A DNA stretch of 38,066 bases from Anaerolineae bacterium UTCFX2. GTDB taxonomy: Bacteria; Chloroflexota; Anaerolineae; Anaerolineales; UBA4823. Positions 1-8,344 of the stretch are shown one piece after another. The DNA lies in the NCBI GenBank assembly GCA_002050125.1, contig MWTA01000087.1:1-38066 (forward strand), read 5' to 3'. Below the pieces are notes generated by a model, which saw only the letters and a program-made list of their open reading frames with translations, made no database searches and was not told the origin of the DNA. Made by a program: the position numbers and the translations under genes. Within the stretch, counting starts at the first letter, position 1. Each line of letters begins with the position of its first letter.

Positions 1-112
1 TTATATTTGCACAATTGTGCCGAGGAGTTTTTCGGAGAGGGAAATTTAGCGGCTCGCCCGTTTCTCTCTTTCGAGCGAGGCCGTTATCTACGGTGCAATT
101 TTTGGGTTATCA

Positions 113-157
113 GAGGCTGCCGCGATTTGCCAGATTCTGGCTTATGCGGGCAGCCTC
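113..157 (-). terminator. Nested hairpin after the lipoprotein gene (possible terminator)
   Basis: A perfect 9-bp inverted repeat (GAGGCTGCC at 113-121, GGCAGCCTC at 149-157) encloses a second hairpin (GCCAG/CTGGC around ATT). It lies 19 bases past the stop of the minus-strand lipoprotein. No strong T tract follows in the minus direction, so it could instead be a structured 3' end. The remaining leftmost bases hold no gene I can support, only a perfect 12-bp palindrome, GCACAATTGTGC, at 9-20. Confidence 0.4.
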
Positions 158-175
158 CGTTGAGCGCAGTTCAGG

Positions 176-1096
176 CTACTGCGGCTGTTCCTGAAGATAA
201 ACCATAAAATCCATGAACACCACCGCCGAGCCAGCCACATCGCGGTTGCCCACTCCGATCCCAATCTGACCGGCGGTGAATGTGCGGTCGCTCACCGAGG
301 CAAGCTGGACCTCGTTAGCCCACAGGGTCAACTGACCATTCACACACTCAGCCCGCAGTTCGTTTTCCAGATTAGCCATGCGCACGGCGCCGGTTGTGTC
401 GTAGCCCTCTTCCAGCCAGCGCATCTGACTGGCTTGCCTCAGACCGATCCCGTACCAGCCGTCGAAACCTACACCGAGGAAGTAGTAATTTCCGCCATTG
501 ACGAAGTTGCAGATGACCCCATAATAGCCATCGATCGGTCCAGATATGCGCTTTCCAGAGACCTCCACCCGCGCGTTCCCGAATGGCTCGTTGCGCACGC
601 TGAAGACGATATCCTTCGCCACCTGGTTGGTGATCATGTAGCCGCCGTAGGAGTATTGCAGGCGGAAGCTGTCCGTCTTATCAGTGATCCAGAAACCAGA
701 TTTGAGATCGTCCTGGAAGACCAGACTCCACTGTGGTTCGGGCGTGGAGGTAGCCGTCGACGTGAATTCGGGGGTTGGCGTTTCACTGGGCAACGGCGTA
801 TTGGTCGGCGGGGGCGTGGAGGTTGGCGGGAGCGTTTCAATCGGCTCCGGCGTGCTGGTCGGCGGCATGACCTCCCCCTCGGGCGTCAACGATCCCAGCG
901 CCTGGGCGTCCAAAGTTGGAGTAACCTGTACGGCGCTTTGGGTCAGCTCTGCGGCGATTGTCTCCACCGCCTGCGTATATTCCAGTTCCGAACCCTGGGT
1001 GGGTGCAGGTCCGCCGAGGATCGCCTGGCAGCCAGTTGCAACCAGCGCGGCAACTACAATCAGAGCAATAACAGGGATATTCGATCGAACGTGCAT
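176..1096 (-). CDS. Secreted lipoprotein with Pro/Thr linker and LamG-like C-terminal domain
   Basis: This is a 306-residue predicted lipoprotein of unknown function. An N-terminal hydrophobic stretch ends in the lipobox VATGC, so Cys23 would be lipidated and the protein anchored outside the membrane. A Pro/Thr/Glu-rich spacer (about residues 75-120, many TPEP/PPTST units) leads to a beta-rich C-terminal domain (about 122-305). The pattern of aromatic and Gly residues there resembles the concanavalin/LamG-like folds that bind sugars or surface polymers. That architecture (lipobox, low-complexity stalk, LamG-like head) is common in Chloroflexota. The start is supported by a GAGGAGAGGAAG purine tract just upstream. 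It reads in the same direction as the CorC-like gene, 34 bases away. The ligand cannot be inferred from sequence. Confidence 0.8.
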   Translation of the reverse strand: MHVRSNIPVIALIVVAALVATGCQAILGGPAPTQGSELEYTQAVETIAAELTQSAVQVTPTLDAQALGSLTPEGEVMPPTSTPEPIETLPPTSTPPPTNTPLPSETPTPEFTSTATSTPEPQWSLVFQDDLKSGFWITDKTDSFRLQYSYGGYMITNQVAKDIVFSVRNEPFGNARVEVSGKRISGPIDGYYGVICNFVNGGNYYFLGVGFDGWYGIGLRQASQMRWLEEGYDTTGAVRMANLENELRAECVNGQLTLWANEVQLASVSDRTFTAGQIGIGVGNRDVAGSAVVFMDFMVYLQEQPQ

Positions 1097-1130
1097 ACTT
1101 CCTCTCCTCGATTACAGGTTTTCCAATGAG

Positions 1131-2444
1131 CTAAGTTGCATCGCTGGTTTTCTTTACCAGTAGTTTATCCACACGAAACCCATCCATGTCGATAATCTCG
1201 AAGTGGAACTCGCCCCATTCAAATTGATCACCGGTTGCGGGGATTTTTCCAAGTTCAACCATCGCAAAACCGCCTACCGTCTCATAATAGCCCCGATCGT
1301 AATCCTGCATCTCCGAAATATGCAAGGCTTCCATGAACTCATCCACTGGCAGCAACCCATCGACAAGCCAGGAACCATCCGTGCGCTGAAAAATGCTCAA
1401 CTCGTCAGATGCATCTCGTGAGGCGATTTCACCAATGAATGCCTCCAGTATATCATGAATTGTCAACAAACCTTGCAGACCGCCGTACTCATCGATCACC
1501 ATCAAGATATCCGGTTCCGTGGATTTAAAGATCTCCAGTACTCGCAGCGCTGGTGTGTTCTCGGGCACAAAGATCGGCGGGATCAATATCGCCTCCAAGC
1601 TAACCGGAGCGCCCGACAAACAGACTCGCAACAGGTCTTCCGCCAGGACGACACCCTGCACATCATCCAGGCTGCGACGCGCAACTGGAAAACACGAATG
1701 CTGGCTTTTTGCGATCTTCTCTAGGTTGAGTTCGAGCGGTTCGTCCAGATCCAGCCATTCGATTTCGGTGCGCGGGGTGATCAGTGTGCCTGCCCGGCGG
1801 TCGCCCAGTCTGAAGACTCCGGAGACCATGGTCCTCTCGACTTCCAGGATCACGCCGGCTCGGGTCGCCTGTGTAATGAGCACTTTCAGGTCATCTTCGG
1901 TCACCAGCGGCTCGTCTGGTTCTTCAGCCTGCATTATTCTCAGAATCAGGTCGGTCGTTGCGCTGAGCAGCCGCGCCATCGGCGCAGTCAACCTGGCAAA
2001 CAGACTCATCGGTTTCGCCAAAGCCGCCGCCAGACTTTCGGGGCGGATCAGGGCCAGCCGCTTCGGCACCAGTTCTCCAAGCACCAGGTTCAGAAAGGTG
2101 ATTATGATCACCACCAGGCTGAAAGCGATCACCTGGCTGTAGGGCGCCAGCGCCTGGATTTTGGCTAATCTGGCGGCAAGCGCCTGCGCGATAGTCGCTC
2201 CCCCGAATGCTCCCGCCAGCACTCCCACCAGAGTTATGCCGATTTGTACACTGGCAAGAAAAGCTGTGGGTTCATGCGCCAGTTTTAACGCTGCGCTTGC
2301 CCCGCGATCCCCCCGCCTTGCGCGCTCTTGCAGGCGGTTTTTGCGGGCAGTGACGATTGCAAATTCGCTCATCGCCAACACACCGTTGAACAGGATCAGG
2401 ACCAGAATCATCAAAATTTCAGCTGAAATTGAGGCCATACTCAT
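1131..2444 (-). CDS. CNNM/HlyC-CorC family membrane protein with CBS pair
   Basis: A 437-residue integral membrane protein of the CNNM (DUF21)-CBS-CorC_HlyC family, often annotated as hemolysin or TlyC. Members are linked to Mg2+ or Co2+ efflux and ion homeostasis. The N-terminal about 190 residues form the DUF21 transmembrane block, starting with a long hydrophobic helix and containing the conserved small-residue run NGVLAMSEFAIV. Residues about 200-330 hold a Bateman (paired CBS) module expected to bind an adenine nucleotide, with the typical VIDEYGGLQGLLTIHDILEAFIG ending split here as VIDEYGG and LTIHDILEAFIG. Residues about 345-430 are the CorC_HlyC domain. Length and order are normal for the family. 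Two ATGs (2444 and 2438) are possible starts and neither has a good ribosome site. The transported ion is not determinable. Confidence 0.93.
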   Translation of the reverse strand: MSMASISAEILMILVLILFNGVLAMSEFAIVTARKNRLQERARRGDRGASAALKLAHEPTAFLASVQIGITLVGVLAGAFGGATIAQALAARLAKIQALAPYSQVIAFSLVVIIITFLNLVLGELVPKRLALIRPESLAAALAKPMSLFARLTAPMARLLSATTDLILRIMQAEEPDEPLVTEDDLKVLITQATRAGVILEVERTMVSGVFRLGDRRAGTLITPRTEIEWLDLDEPLELNLEKIAKSQHSCFPVARRSLDDVQGVVLAEDLLRVCLSGAPVSLEAILIPPIFVPENTPALRVLEIFKSTEPDILMVIDEYGGLQGLLTIHDILEAFIGEIASRDASDELSIFQRTDGSWLVDGLLPVDEFMEALHISEMQDYDRGYYETVGGFAMVELGKIPATGDQFEWGEFHFEIIDMDGFRVDKLLVKKTSDAT

Positions 2445-2634
2445 AGTTTACCGACCCATTTTCTGCTAGTCAAGCAGAAAAACCTTTCACCCCAAAGGGC
2501 ATATACAGTGAAGCAGCGCGTTCGATGGTTATTTATGTACCGCTTCTGGCTGAGCTTGAGCCAGAGAGGCGGGTTGTTAAGGTGCGGTGAAAACGGGCGC
2601 AGTTAATCTAATTCCCTGCGCTGCCCAACCCCGC
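2445..2634. other. Intergenic region with one small hairpin
   Basis: 190 bases between the acyl-CoA dehydrogenase stop and the CorC-like start, both on the minus strand. A 7-bp inverted repeat (TCTGGCT at 2545-2551, AGCCAGA at 2559-2565) could end the dehydrogenase operon transcript, but no T tract follows. I see no gene here. Confidence 0.4.
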
Positions 2635-3888
2635 TTAACGTAAGTCGCGGCCCGAGTAATCCAAAATCTGGCGCGCCACGATCAGCCGGTTGATCTGACC
2701 CGTACCTTCATAGATGTCGCTGATTTTGGCGTCGCGGAACCATTTCTCGAGCAGGTAGTCGCGGCTGAAGCCCAGCGGTCCCAGCAATTCGACCGCGCGC
2801 TGCGTGATCTTGGTGACGATATCACCGGCGCGCACTTTGCACATCGAAGCCTCTTTGGAGTTGGGGCGCTGGTTGTCCGCCATCCAAACCGCCTTGATCA
2901 CCAGCAGCCAGGCTGACTTCAGCAGGACTTCCATGTCGACGACTTCGCGTTCGATGTTGGTCATTTTCTGGCGCGGCAAGCCGTAGCGCACTTCGATCCC
3001 GCGCTCTGCCAGCATGGATTTCAGCTCTTCCAGCGCGGCGCGCGCCACGCCCACCGCGGTCGCGGCGACCAAGGGTCGGGTGGCGTCAAACGTCGCCATG
3101 GCGCCCTTGAAGCCCTTGGTTGTAGGCTCTTTGACCACCTCGGCGCTGCCGAGCAGGTTTTCGAAGGGCACGCGGGCGTCTTGCAGCACGATCGAGACCG
3201 TGTCGCTGGCGCGAATCCCCATCTTGTGTTCCAGTTTGGTGACCGTGGCGCCGGGCGTGTTCGCCGGAACCACAAACGCCCTCATCCCAGCGCGGCCGGC
3301 TTCTGGATCTATCGTCGCCCAGACCACGACAAAACCATCACTCTCGCACAAGGCTTTATGACCGGCGGTGACGAAAATCTTCTCGCCGTTCAGCACCCAT
3401 TCGTTGGTCTCGCGGTCCAGAACCGCGGCCGCGCGGATGGCAGATGTGTCCGAACCCGCCTGCGATTCGGTCATTGCCATGGCGCCAAATACCGGCTTGT
3501 CGCCTTTGAAGCGCGCCAGGAATTTCTCCTTCTGTTCGGGCGTGCCAGCCGCCTCCACCGCCGCCGCGCCCAAACCGCCCCCCGGCGTGCACAGGTACAT
3601 CCCCACGTCCCCCCAGGAGAGCCTTTCGAGGGTGAAGGCGAGTTGCTGATAGCCGATGCGCGGACGCGGCTTGCCCTGTTCATCGACTTTTTTCTTCTCC
3701 GTCGGAGCAAGCGACCCTGCCCCGGTTTGGCGCATTGCCATGTGCATAAAATTGATATAGTCCCAGGGGATCTCGTGTTCATGTTCGTCAAAATAGCGCG
3801 ATTTTGGGCGCATCATATTAACCGCCACCGTCTCTAGGGCGGTGTCCATCATCTGGATCGGTTTGGGAGCCTCAAATTCGATCATCAT
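2635..3888 (-). CDS. Acyl-CoA dehydrogenase, catalytically complete subunit
   Basis: A 417-residue flavoprotein of the acyl-CoA dehydrogenase family, which oxidises acyl-CoA to trans-2-enoyl-CoA and passes electrons to ETF. The FAD/substrate strand AMTESQAGSDTSAI, the LNGEKIFVTAG segment and the C-terminal helix with IYEGTGQINRLIVARQIL are all present. Glu394 in IYEGT aligns with the catalytic base of medium-chain enzymes. AGGAGG lies 2 bases before the first ATG and 5 before an adjacent second ATG (3885), so the second may be the real start. It is the last gene of the TetR-led operon, 36 bases after a second dehydrogenase that lacks the catalytic Glu. This suggests the two form one hetero-oligomeric enzyme. 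Chain-length specificity cannot be read from sequence. Confidence 0.95.
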   Translation of the reverse strand: MMIEFEAPKPIQMMDTALETVAVNMMRPKSRYFDEHEHEIPWDYINFMHMAMRQTGAGSLAPTEKKKVDEQGKPRPRIGYQQLAFTLERLSWGDVGMYLCTPGGGLGAAAVEAAGTPEQKEKFLARFKGDKPVFGAMAMTESQAGSDTSAIRAAAVLDRETNEWVLNGEKIFVTAGHKALCESDGFVVVWATIDPEAGRAGMRAFVVPANTPGATVTKLEHKMGIRASDTVSIVLQDARVPFENLLGSAEVVKEPTTKGFKGAMATFDATRPLVAATAVGVARAALEELKSMLAERGIEVRYGLPRQKMTNIEREVVDMEVLLKSAWLLVIKAVWMADNQRPNSKEASMCKVRAGDIVTKITQRAVELLGPLGFSRDYLLEKWFRDAKISDIYEGTGQINRLIVARQILDYSGRDLR

Positions 3889-3924
3889 TGCCTCCTGTCG
3901 GTCTTTTCAAGCGCGGTCCTGCGA

Positions 3925-5019
3925 TCACACAATCGCCAGACCGTTCAGCATCGCAAAGCCGCGTCCGTTGCGCATCCACAACTCCACCGGATGCTCCCGG
4001 ATATAGCCATGCCCGCCCAGCGTCTGAACCGCGCGGTCGCCGACCATCATCGCCATGTCGATGGCGCCGGTCAGCGCCAGGTACGCGGTTTTGTAAGCCT
4101 CGGCTTTGCCGCTGTCCAGCATCCAGGCAGCCTCCCACACCAGCAGCCGGATAGCTTCGATCTCGGTTGCCATCTCTGCCAGCATAAAGGCGATCGCCTG
4201 TTTTTGGGCGACCTTTACGCCGAAAACCTCGCGGTCCTTAGCATAATCGATCGCGTAATCCAGCGCCGCGCGCGACATTCCCACCGCCAGCGCCGCCAGC
4301 GCAACCTGCATCGAAGCCAGCAGCGGCGCGAATTCATGCCCCTCAGCTCCGCCCAGGCGATCCTCTTTGGCGACGTGCACCTCCTTGAGTTTCAAGGAAA
4401 ACAACGGCAGAGCGTGTACGCCTAAAGTCTTTTGGCGCTCGCCGATTTCGACCCCCAGCTGACCTTTGCGCAGGATGAACCCCTGAGTTGCGCCGTTCAG
4501 TTGGGCGTAGACGATCAACGCTTCAGCCTGCTCCGCATAGGGCACGTAAGTCTTCACACCATTCAGAAGGTACTCATCGCCTGCTTCGACCGCGGTCGTC
4601 TTCAAATCCTGCGGGTCGAAATCCAGCGCGGGTTCGATCAGAGCGGCAGTGTAAGGCGCCCACGAACCTTCAACGATCTGTGGCAGCCAGGTTTGTTTTT
4701 GCGCTTCACTGCCCGCCAGTGCGATCGGGGTGGCGAACAGCCCCGGCGCCAGCACCGCCAGCCCTCCAGCCAGGTCGCCGTAAGCCAGCTCTTCCGCCGC
4801 CAGCACGCCCGTCACCGCCGAACGCTCGCCGAAGCCGCCATACGCTTCCGGGACCGAGGCTTGCAAAAAACCCAATTCCCAGCCTTTTTCGATCAGCTTA
4901 TGCGGCAGAGAATTTTCCTCATCGGCGTCGTGCATCGCTGGGCGCAGATCGTTTTGCGCATACCGGCGCACCGCCTCGACCAGCATTTGTTGTTCTTCGG
5001 TTGCCTCAAACGAATACAT
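3925..5019 (-). CDS. Acyl-CoA dehydrogenase-like subunit lacking catalytic Glu
   Basis: A 364-residue member of the acyl-CoA dehydrogenase family with the N-terminal helical domain, the central beta domain (LLNGVKTYVPYAEQA) and the C-terminal helical domain. FAD-contact segments are retained (DREVFGVKVAQKQAIAF and QTLGGHGYIREHPVELW). It stops at RNGRGFAMLNGLAIV, where partners normally continue into the IYEGT catalytic loop, so the usual base is missing and the chain is about 25 residues short. The usual T-E-P-x-x-G-S-D strand is replaced by LIEPALDFDPQDL. Only 36 bases separate it from the next gene, so this is a true end rather than a frameshift. It resembles the non-catalytic partner of alpha2-beta2 FadE pairs known from Mycobacterium, and I infer that it pairs with the 2635-3888 protein. 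Confidence 0.9.
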   Translation of the reverse strand: MYSFEATEEQQMLVEAVRRYAQNDLRPAMHDADEENSLPHKLIEKGWELGFLQASVPEAYGGFGERSAVTGVLAAEELAYGDLAGGLAVLAPGLFATPIALAGSEAQKQTWLPQIVEGSWAPYTAALIEPALDFDPQDLKTTAVEAGDEYLLNGVKTYVPYAEQAEALIVYAQLNGATQGFILRKGQLGVEIGERQKTLGVHALPLFSLKLKEVHVAKEDRLGGAEGHEFAPLLASMQVALAALAVGMSRAALDYAIDYAKDREVFGVKVAQKQAIAFMLAEMATEIEAIRLLVWEAAWMLDSGKAEAYKTAYLALTGAIDMAMMVGDRAVQTLGGHGYIREHPVELWMRNGRGFAMLNGLAIV

Positions 5020-5070
5020 CGCTCCGTCTCCTTTCTATCGTCGAACCGATGAGCCCGGCGGGGCAGTCCC

Positions 5071-6153
5071 TCAGACCAGGCTCAGAATTTTCCCCAAATC
5101 ATCCACTCCACAAGGCAAACAGCGGTAGCGGATCGCAGTTGGCTCGGGGCTGTTTTTCAACTCAAGCAGATTCTCGATCGCCAGCAAACCGCGCTGGTAA
5201 AGATATTCCACGTGCGCGCCAGCCTCCTCCAAAGCCAGCAGCACGGTATAGCCTTGCACGTCTCCAAATAAAGCCTCGGAAATTTCGTGGACGGTGTACG
5301 GCGTTTCGAGCAAAATCAGGATCTTTTCCAACCGATCGCGATGCACCAGGCGGATCTCCTCGATGCGCCTTTCCAGGTCAAGGATCGGCTGCTTGTGACC
5401 GCCCAGCGTCAACCGCACCCCTTTTGCCCATGATCGCACCCGCTCGAGCGATTTCAAGTAGTGATCCAACCCGGTCGACAGCGTCAAAAGTTCCGGCGAT
5501 TGGTGCGGACTGGTCTCGTTCAGCACGTGATCGCCGCTGAACAGTACATCGTGCAGCCGAATGACCACATGCCCGGCGCAATGTCCTGGCACGTGCAGCA
5601 TTTCAAAGGGTCCGACGCGCATTCCGGCGGCTTCGAACGTAAAATCGACCCGCACCGAGGTGTACAACTGCTTGGTGGTCAGATAGGTTTCGAGCATCGA
5701 AACCCGCTGTTCGCCCGGAACGCCGGCATCGACCAGATAATTCTTGAGCTGCCGGGCAACCACCGTCAGCCGCTCTTCGTAATTGGTCAGGTTGCGCAGG
5801 TCCAGCTCATGCACGCCCAGGGAGGCCGCGGTGCGCGGGCGCAGATAAGAGAGCCCACCGAAATGGTCGATATGCCCGTGGGTGATCAGAATGTGCGTCA
5901 GGTCGTTCCACGCGATTGGCAAACCAGCCATCTCAACCGCCTGCGCAAAGCCGTCTTCCAGATGTTGGTTCGAATTGCCAAAACCAGAGCCGGTATCGAT
6001 CAGAACCCGGTAGGTTTGACCCTCGTTTTCCAGCAGCGCCAAATAGGCGTACCCCCACAGTCCTGGAAAAGCCAGAAGCGGGATCTGGAAGATATCCGCT
6101 CCTCCTTCGGTCGCAAATCGTCTTACCGCCGGGCTTGAATCGACGCTGTTCAT
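5071..6153 (-). CDS. Metallo-beta-lactamase-fold hydrolase with C-terminal winged helix
   Basis: A 360-residue MBL-fold hydrolase of the glyoxalase II/LACTB2-like group. Metal ligands are visible: THGHIDHFGG (HxHxDH), a second His in VPGHCAGH, Asp in FSGDHVL and a final His in LTLGGH. After the fold, about residues 265-330 form a helical winged-helix-like tail (TVHEISEALFG, YTVLLALEEAGAHVEYL) typical of LACTB2-type proteins. The start codon overlaps the TetR stop by one base (TAATG), which indicates translational coupling. In an acyl-CoA oxidation operon it could hydrolyse a thioester or remove a toxic acyl product. That role is inferred, and the substrate is unknown. Confidence 0.92.
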   Translation of the reverse strand: MNSVDSSPAVRRFATEGGADIFQIPLLAFPGLWGYAYLALLENEGQTYRVLIDTGSGFGNSNQHLEDGFAQAVEMAGLPIAWNDLTHILITHGHIDHFGGLSYLRPRTAASLGVHELDLRNLTNYEERLTVVARQLKNYLVDAGVPGEQRVSMLETYLTTKQLYTSVRVDFTFEAAGMRVGPFEMLHVPGHCAGHVVIRLHDVLFSGDHVLNETSPHQSPELLTLSTGLDHYLKSLERVRSWAKGVRLTLGGHKQPILDLERRIEEIRLVHRDRLEKILILLETPYTVHEISEALFGDVQGYTVLLALEEAGAHVEYLYQRGLLAIENLLELKNSPEPTAIRYRCLPCGVDDLGKILSLV

Positions 6154-6725
6154 TAAGTCCTGTCTCGCCGTCGCAAGCCTGCGAGGAATAAATCGGCAAA
6201 TTCATCGGCAATCGTCTCTGGGGTCAGCGCTCCATCTGGGCGATACCAGGTGATTGTCCAGTTCAGCGCGCCTAATAGGGCTCGCACCGTCATTGCCGGC
6301 TCCGCCGTCTGAAAATCCCCTGCATTAGCGCCGCGCTGCAACAGGTCGCGCCACAACTGCTCAAAACGGTCCCGGTGAGGGACGTGCCGGGCATGCAATG
6401 CGGGTTCCAACGAACGATGCTCGAGCAACAGAACAGAAGCCAGGTTGCGGTTCTCAAGAATGGTGGTCATGTAAACGCGAATAGCCTGGCGCAGCATCTC
6501 AGCGGGCGGCAGGCTGCTCTGCATCACTTCCTCCATGTTGCAAATGAGCAGATCCAGCGCCCGATCGAGCACCTCAACCAGGATTTCCTGTTTGCTGGAG
6601 ATGTGGTGATAAAGACTGGCTTTTTGCAGGTTGACCGCCTGAGCAATGTCCTGCATCGAAGTAGCGTGAAAACCCTTTTGGCTGAAGATCTGGGCTGCCG
6701 CCACCAGAATCTCATCGCGTGTCAT
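6153..6725 (-). CDS. TetR/AcrR-family transcriptional regulator
   Basis: A 190-residue TetR-family repressor. The helix-turn-helix is at the N-terminus (ILVAAAQIFSQKGFHATSMQDIAQ followed by KASLYHHISSKQEILVEVL), and the rest is an all-helical ligand-binding and dimerisation domain. It is the first gene of a minus-strand operon with an MBL hydrolase and two acyl-CoA dehydrogenases, so an acyl-CoA or fatty acid is the likely inducer, as for FadR/PsrA-type TetR proteins (inference). Its own promoter carries a perfect palindrome at 6735-6752 over the expected transcription start, consistent with autorepression of the whole operon. AGGGAGG sits just before the ATG. Confidence 0.93.
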   Translation of the reverse strand: MTRDEILVAAAQIFSQKGFHATSMQDIAQAVNLQKASLYHHISSKQEILVEVLDRALDLLICNMEEVMQSSLPPAEMLRQAIRVYMTTILENRNLASVLLLEHRSLEPALHARHVPHRDRFEQLWRDLLQRGANAGDFQTAEPAMTVRALLGALNWTITWYRPDGALTPETIADEFADLFLAGLRRRDRT

Positions 6726-6734
6726 CGCGCCTCC

Positions 6735-6752
6735 CTACCGACCATTCGGTAG
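6735..6752. promoter_or_regulatory. Palindromic operator, probable TetR binding site
   Basis: CTACCGACCATTCGGTAG is a perfect 7-4-7 inverted repeat (6735-6741 and 6746-6752). It begins 10 bases upstream of the TetR start and covers the +1 predicted from the promoter at 6757-6785. Its ACCGA-N4-TCGGT core resembles operators of acyl-CoA-responsive TetR regulators. Binding there would block initiation. Confidence 0.8.
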
Positions 6753-6756
6753 ATTA

Positions 6757-6785
6757 AGCATATCAAATTCAATTCTGATTGTCAA
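6757..6785 (-). promoter_or_regulatory. Sigma-70-type promoter of the TetR/acyl-CoA dehydrogenase operon
   Basis: On the minus strand a perfect -35 TTGACA (6785-6780) is followed by a 17-base spacer and -10 TATGCT (6762-6757). Initiation is expected near 6750, inside the operator, giving a leader of about 25 bases with a good ribosome site. Confidence 0.82.
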
Positions 6786-6863
6786 CGTTTTTGACGCGCT
6801 GCGTAATCATTTTCATCAGATGCTAAGTTTTCCCGCGGGGCGAAGCCCGTCCGCAGAATACGT

Positions 6864-6869
6864 TATAAT
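6864..6869 (+). promoter_or_regulatory. -10 element for the MATE-like/E1 gene pair
   Basis: A perfect TATAAT about 100 bases upstream of the MATE-like start, with no recognisable -35. The divergent TetR promoter lies about 80 bases to the left. Confidence 0.5.
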
Positions 6870-6967
6870 CGCCTAGCACAGACCGAGCGTATTTCAAAAC
6901 CGGTAAATTCAAATTGTTGTAGAAGAACAGATCTGATCCTCGCAGCCATCCGCAGCCAGAGATAGCG

Positions 6968-8344
6968 ATGCAAATTACACAAGAAGCCGAAGGCAAATCT
7001 TCCCTTCGTTGGGTTTTCAACGCCTGGTGGCCGCTAGCAGCCAGTTGGATGCTCATGGGCATGGAAGCCCCGCTCATGAGCGCGGTCATCGCCCGGCTGG
7101 CGGAACCCGAAATCAACATGGCTTCATACAGCGGCGTGGTTTTCCCGCTCGCCCTGATCGTCGAATCGCCGATCATCATGCTGCTGGCGGCTTCAACCGC
7201 GTTGAGTAAAGATTTGCCATCCTACCAGCTTCTGCGCAAGTACATGCTGTCCGCCGGCGCCTTGCTGACCGGCTTGCACGTGCTCGTCGCTTTCACGCCG
7301 CTTTACTATATAGTTGTGGCGGGCATCATGGGCGCCCAGCCTGAGATCATCGAGCCAGCCAGGGTTGGCTTGATGATCATGACCCCCTGGACCTGGTCAA
7401 TCGCTTATCGCCGCTTCAACCAAGGCGTTCTGATCCGCTTTGGGCGTTCGAAAAGCGTCGGGATGGGGACCATGGTGCGCTTGAGCGCCAATATTGTCGT
7501 TCTGGCAATTGGCTTTTCGCTGGGCAGCCTGCCGGGCATTGTGATCGGTTCGGCAGCCGTAGCCAGCGGGGTGATGGCTGAAGCGCTCTATGTGAGCATC
7601 GTCGTTCGTCCGGTACTGCGCGAAGAGCTAAGGCTCTCGCCCATCGTCGAACCGCCGCTCACCTGGCGGTTTTTCTGGGGCTTCTACATCCCGCTCATGC
7701 TGACTTCCTTGCTCACTTTGCTCGCCAACCCAATCGCCAGCGCCGCCATCAACCGCCTCCCGCTGGCGATCGAATCGCTCGCAATCTGGCTGGTGATCAC
7801 CGGGCTGATCTTCATCTTGCGCGCCCTCGGCATCGCTTTTAATGAGGTGGTCGTGGCGCTGCTGGACACACCCGGCGCTTACTTGAGCCTGAGGCGATTT
7901 ACCATCCTGCTCGCGCTGGTAACGACCGGCTTGCTGCTCGCCATCGCCGCAACGCCGCTCGCGCAGTTCTGGTTTCGAGACATCTTTGCGCTGCGCCCTG
8001 AGTTGGTCTTGATCGCGCAGCGCGCCTTGTGGCTGGCGCTCCCCCTCCCGGCGCTGAGCGTGCTTCAGAGCTGGTATCAGGGGACGATTTTGAACGACGG
8101 CGCCACGCGCGGCATCACGGAATCGGTGGTGGTGTACCTGCTCACCAGCGTTGTCGTGCTGGGCTTTGGCATTTGGCACGGCAAGATAATCGGTTTATAC
8201 ATCGGTTTATCTGCCCTCACGCTCAGCGTAGCGACCCAGACGTTCTGGCTGTGGCTGCGGGCGCGCCGAATCCTTTCCGACTTGGGCGTGCGCGATCGTC
8301 CGCCGGAAGGGATTGCCCAATTTATCGAGGAGATGGATGCATGA
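6968..8344 (+). CDS. Multi-pass MATE/MOP-superfamily-like membrane protein
   Basis: A 458-residue polytopic membrane protein with about 12 hydrophobic segments in two roughly similar halves and no signal sequence. Segments such as RRFNQGVLIRFGRSKSVG and the paired bundles are reminiscent of the MOP exporter superfamily (MATE, ANK-like, MurJ-like). I cannot assign a subfamily or substrate. Its stop overlaps the start of the E1 dehydrogenase gene by four bases (ATGA), so the two are translationally coupled. This suggests export of an organic anion or metabolite tied to 2-oxoacid metabolism (inference only). The ATG used lies about 100 bases after a TATAAT and has a weak purine tract. Confidence 0.75.
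   Translation: MQITQEAEGKSSLRWVFNAWWPLAASWMLMGMEAPLMSAVIARLAEPEINMASYSGVVFPLALIVESPIIMLLAASTALSKDLPSYQLLRKYMLSAGALLTGLHVLVAFTPLYYIVVAGIMGAQPEIIEPARVGLMIMTPWTWSIAYRRFNQGVLIRFGRSKSVGMGTMVRLSANIVVLAIGFSLGSLPGIVIGSAAVASGVMAEALYVSIVVRPVLREELRLSPIVEPPLTWRFFWGFYIPLMLTSLLTLLANPIASAAINRLPLAIESLAIWLVITGLIFILRALGIAFNEVVVALLDTPGAYLSLRRFTILLALVTTGLLLAIAATPLAQFWFRDIFALRPELVLIAQRALWLALPLPALSVLQSWYQGTILNDGATRGITESVVVYLLTSVVVLGFGIWHGKIIGLYIGLSALTLSVATQTFWLWLRARRILSDLGVRDRPPEGIAQFIEEMDA

Noticed and set aside
7-207. Small open frame at the left edge
   Set aside because: No ribosome site, overlaps the hairpin and the end of the lipoprotein gene, and its composition is not protein-like.
3889-3960. Frameshift as the cause of the missing catalytic Glu in the second dehydrogenase
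   Set aside because: Only 36 bases separate it from the next gene, too few for the missing helix, and no frame there encodes a YEG-like motif.
4488-5540. Plus-strand open frame of 350 codons
   Set aside because: Antisense to a dehydrogenase and the MBL hydrolase; Arg/Pro/Ala-rich with no domain.
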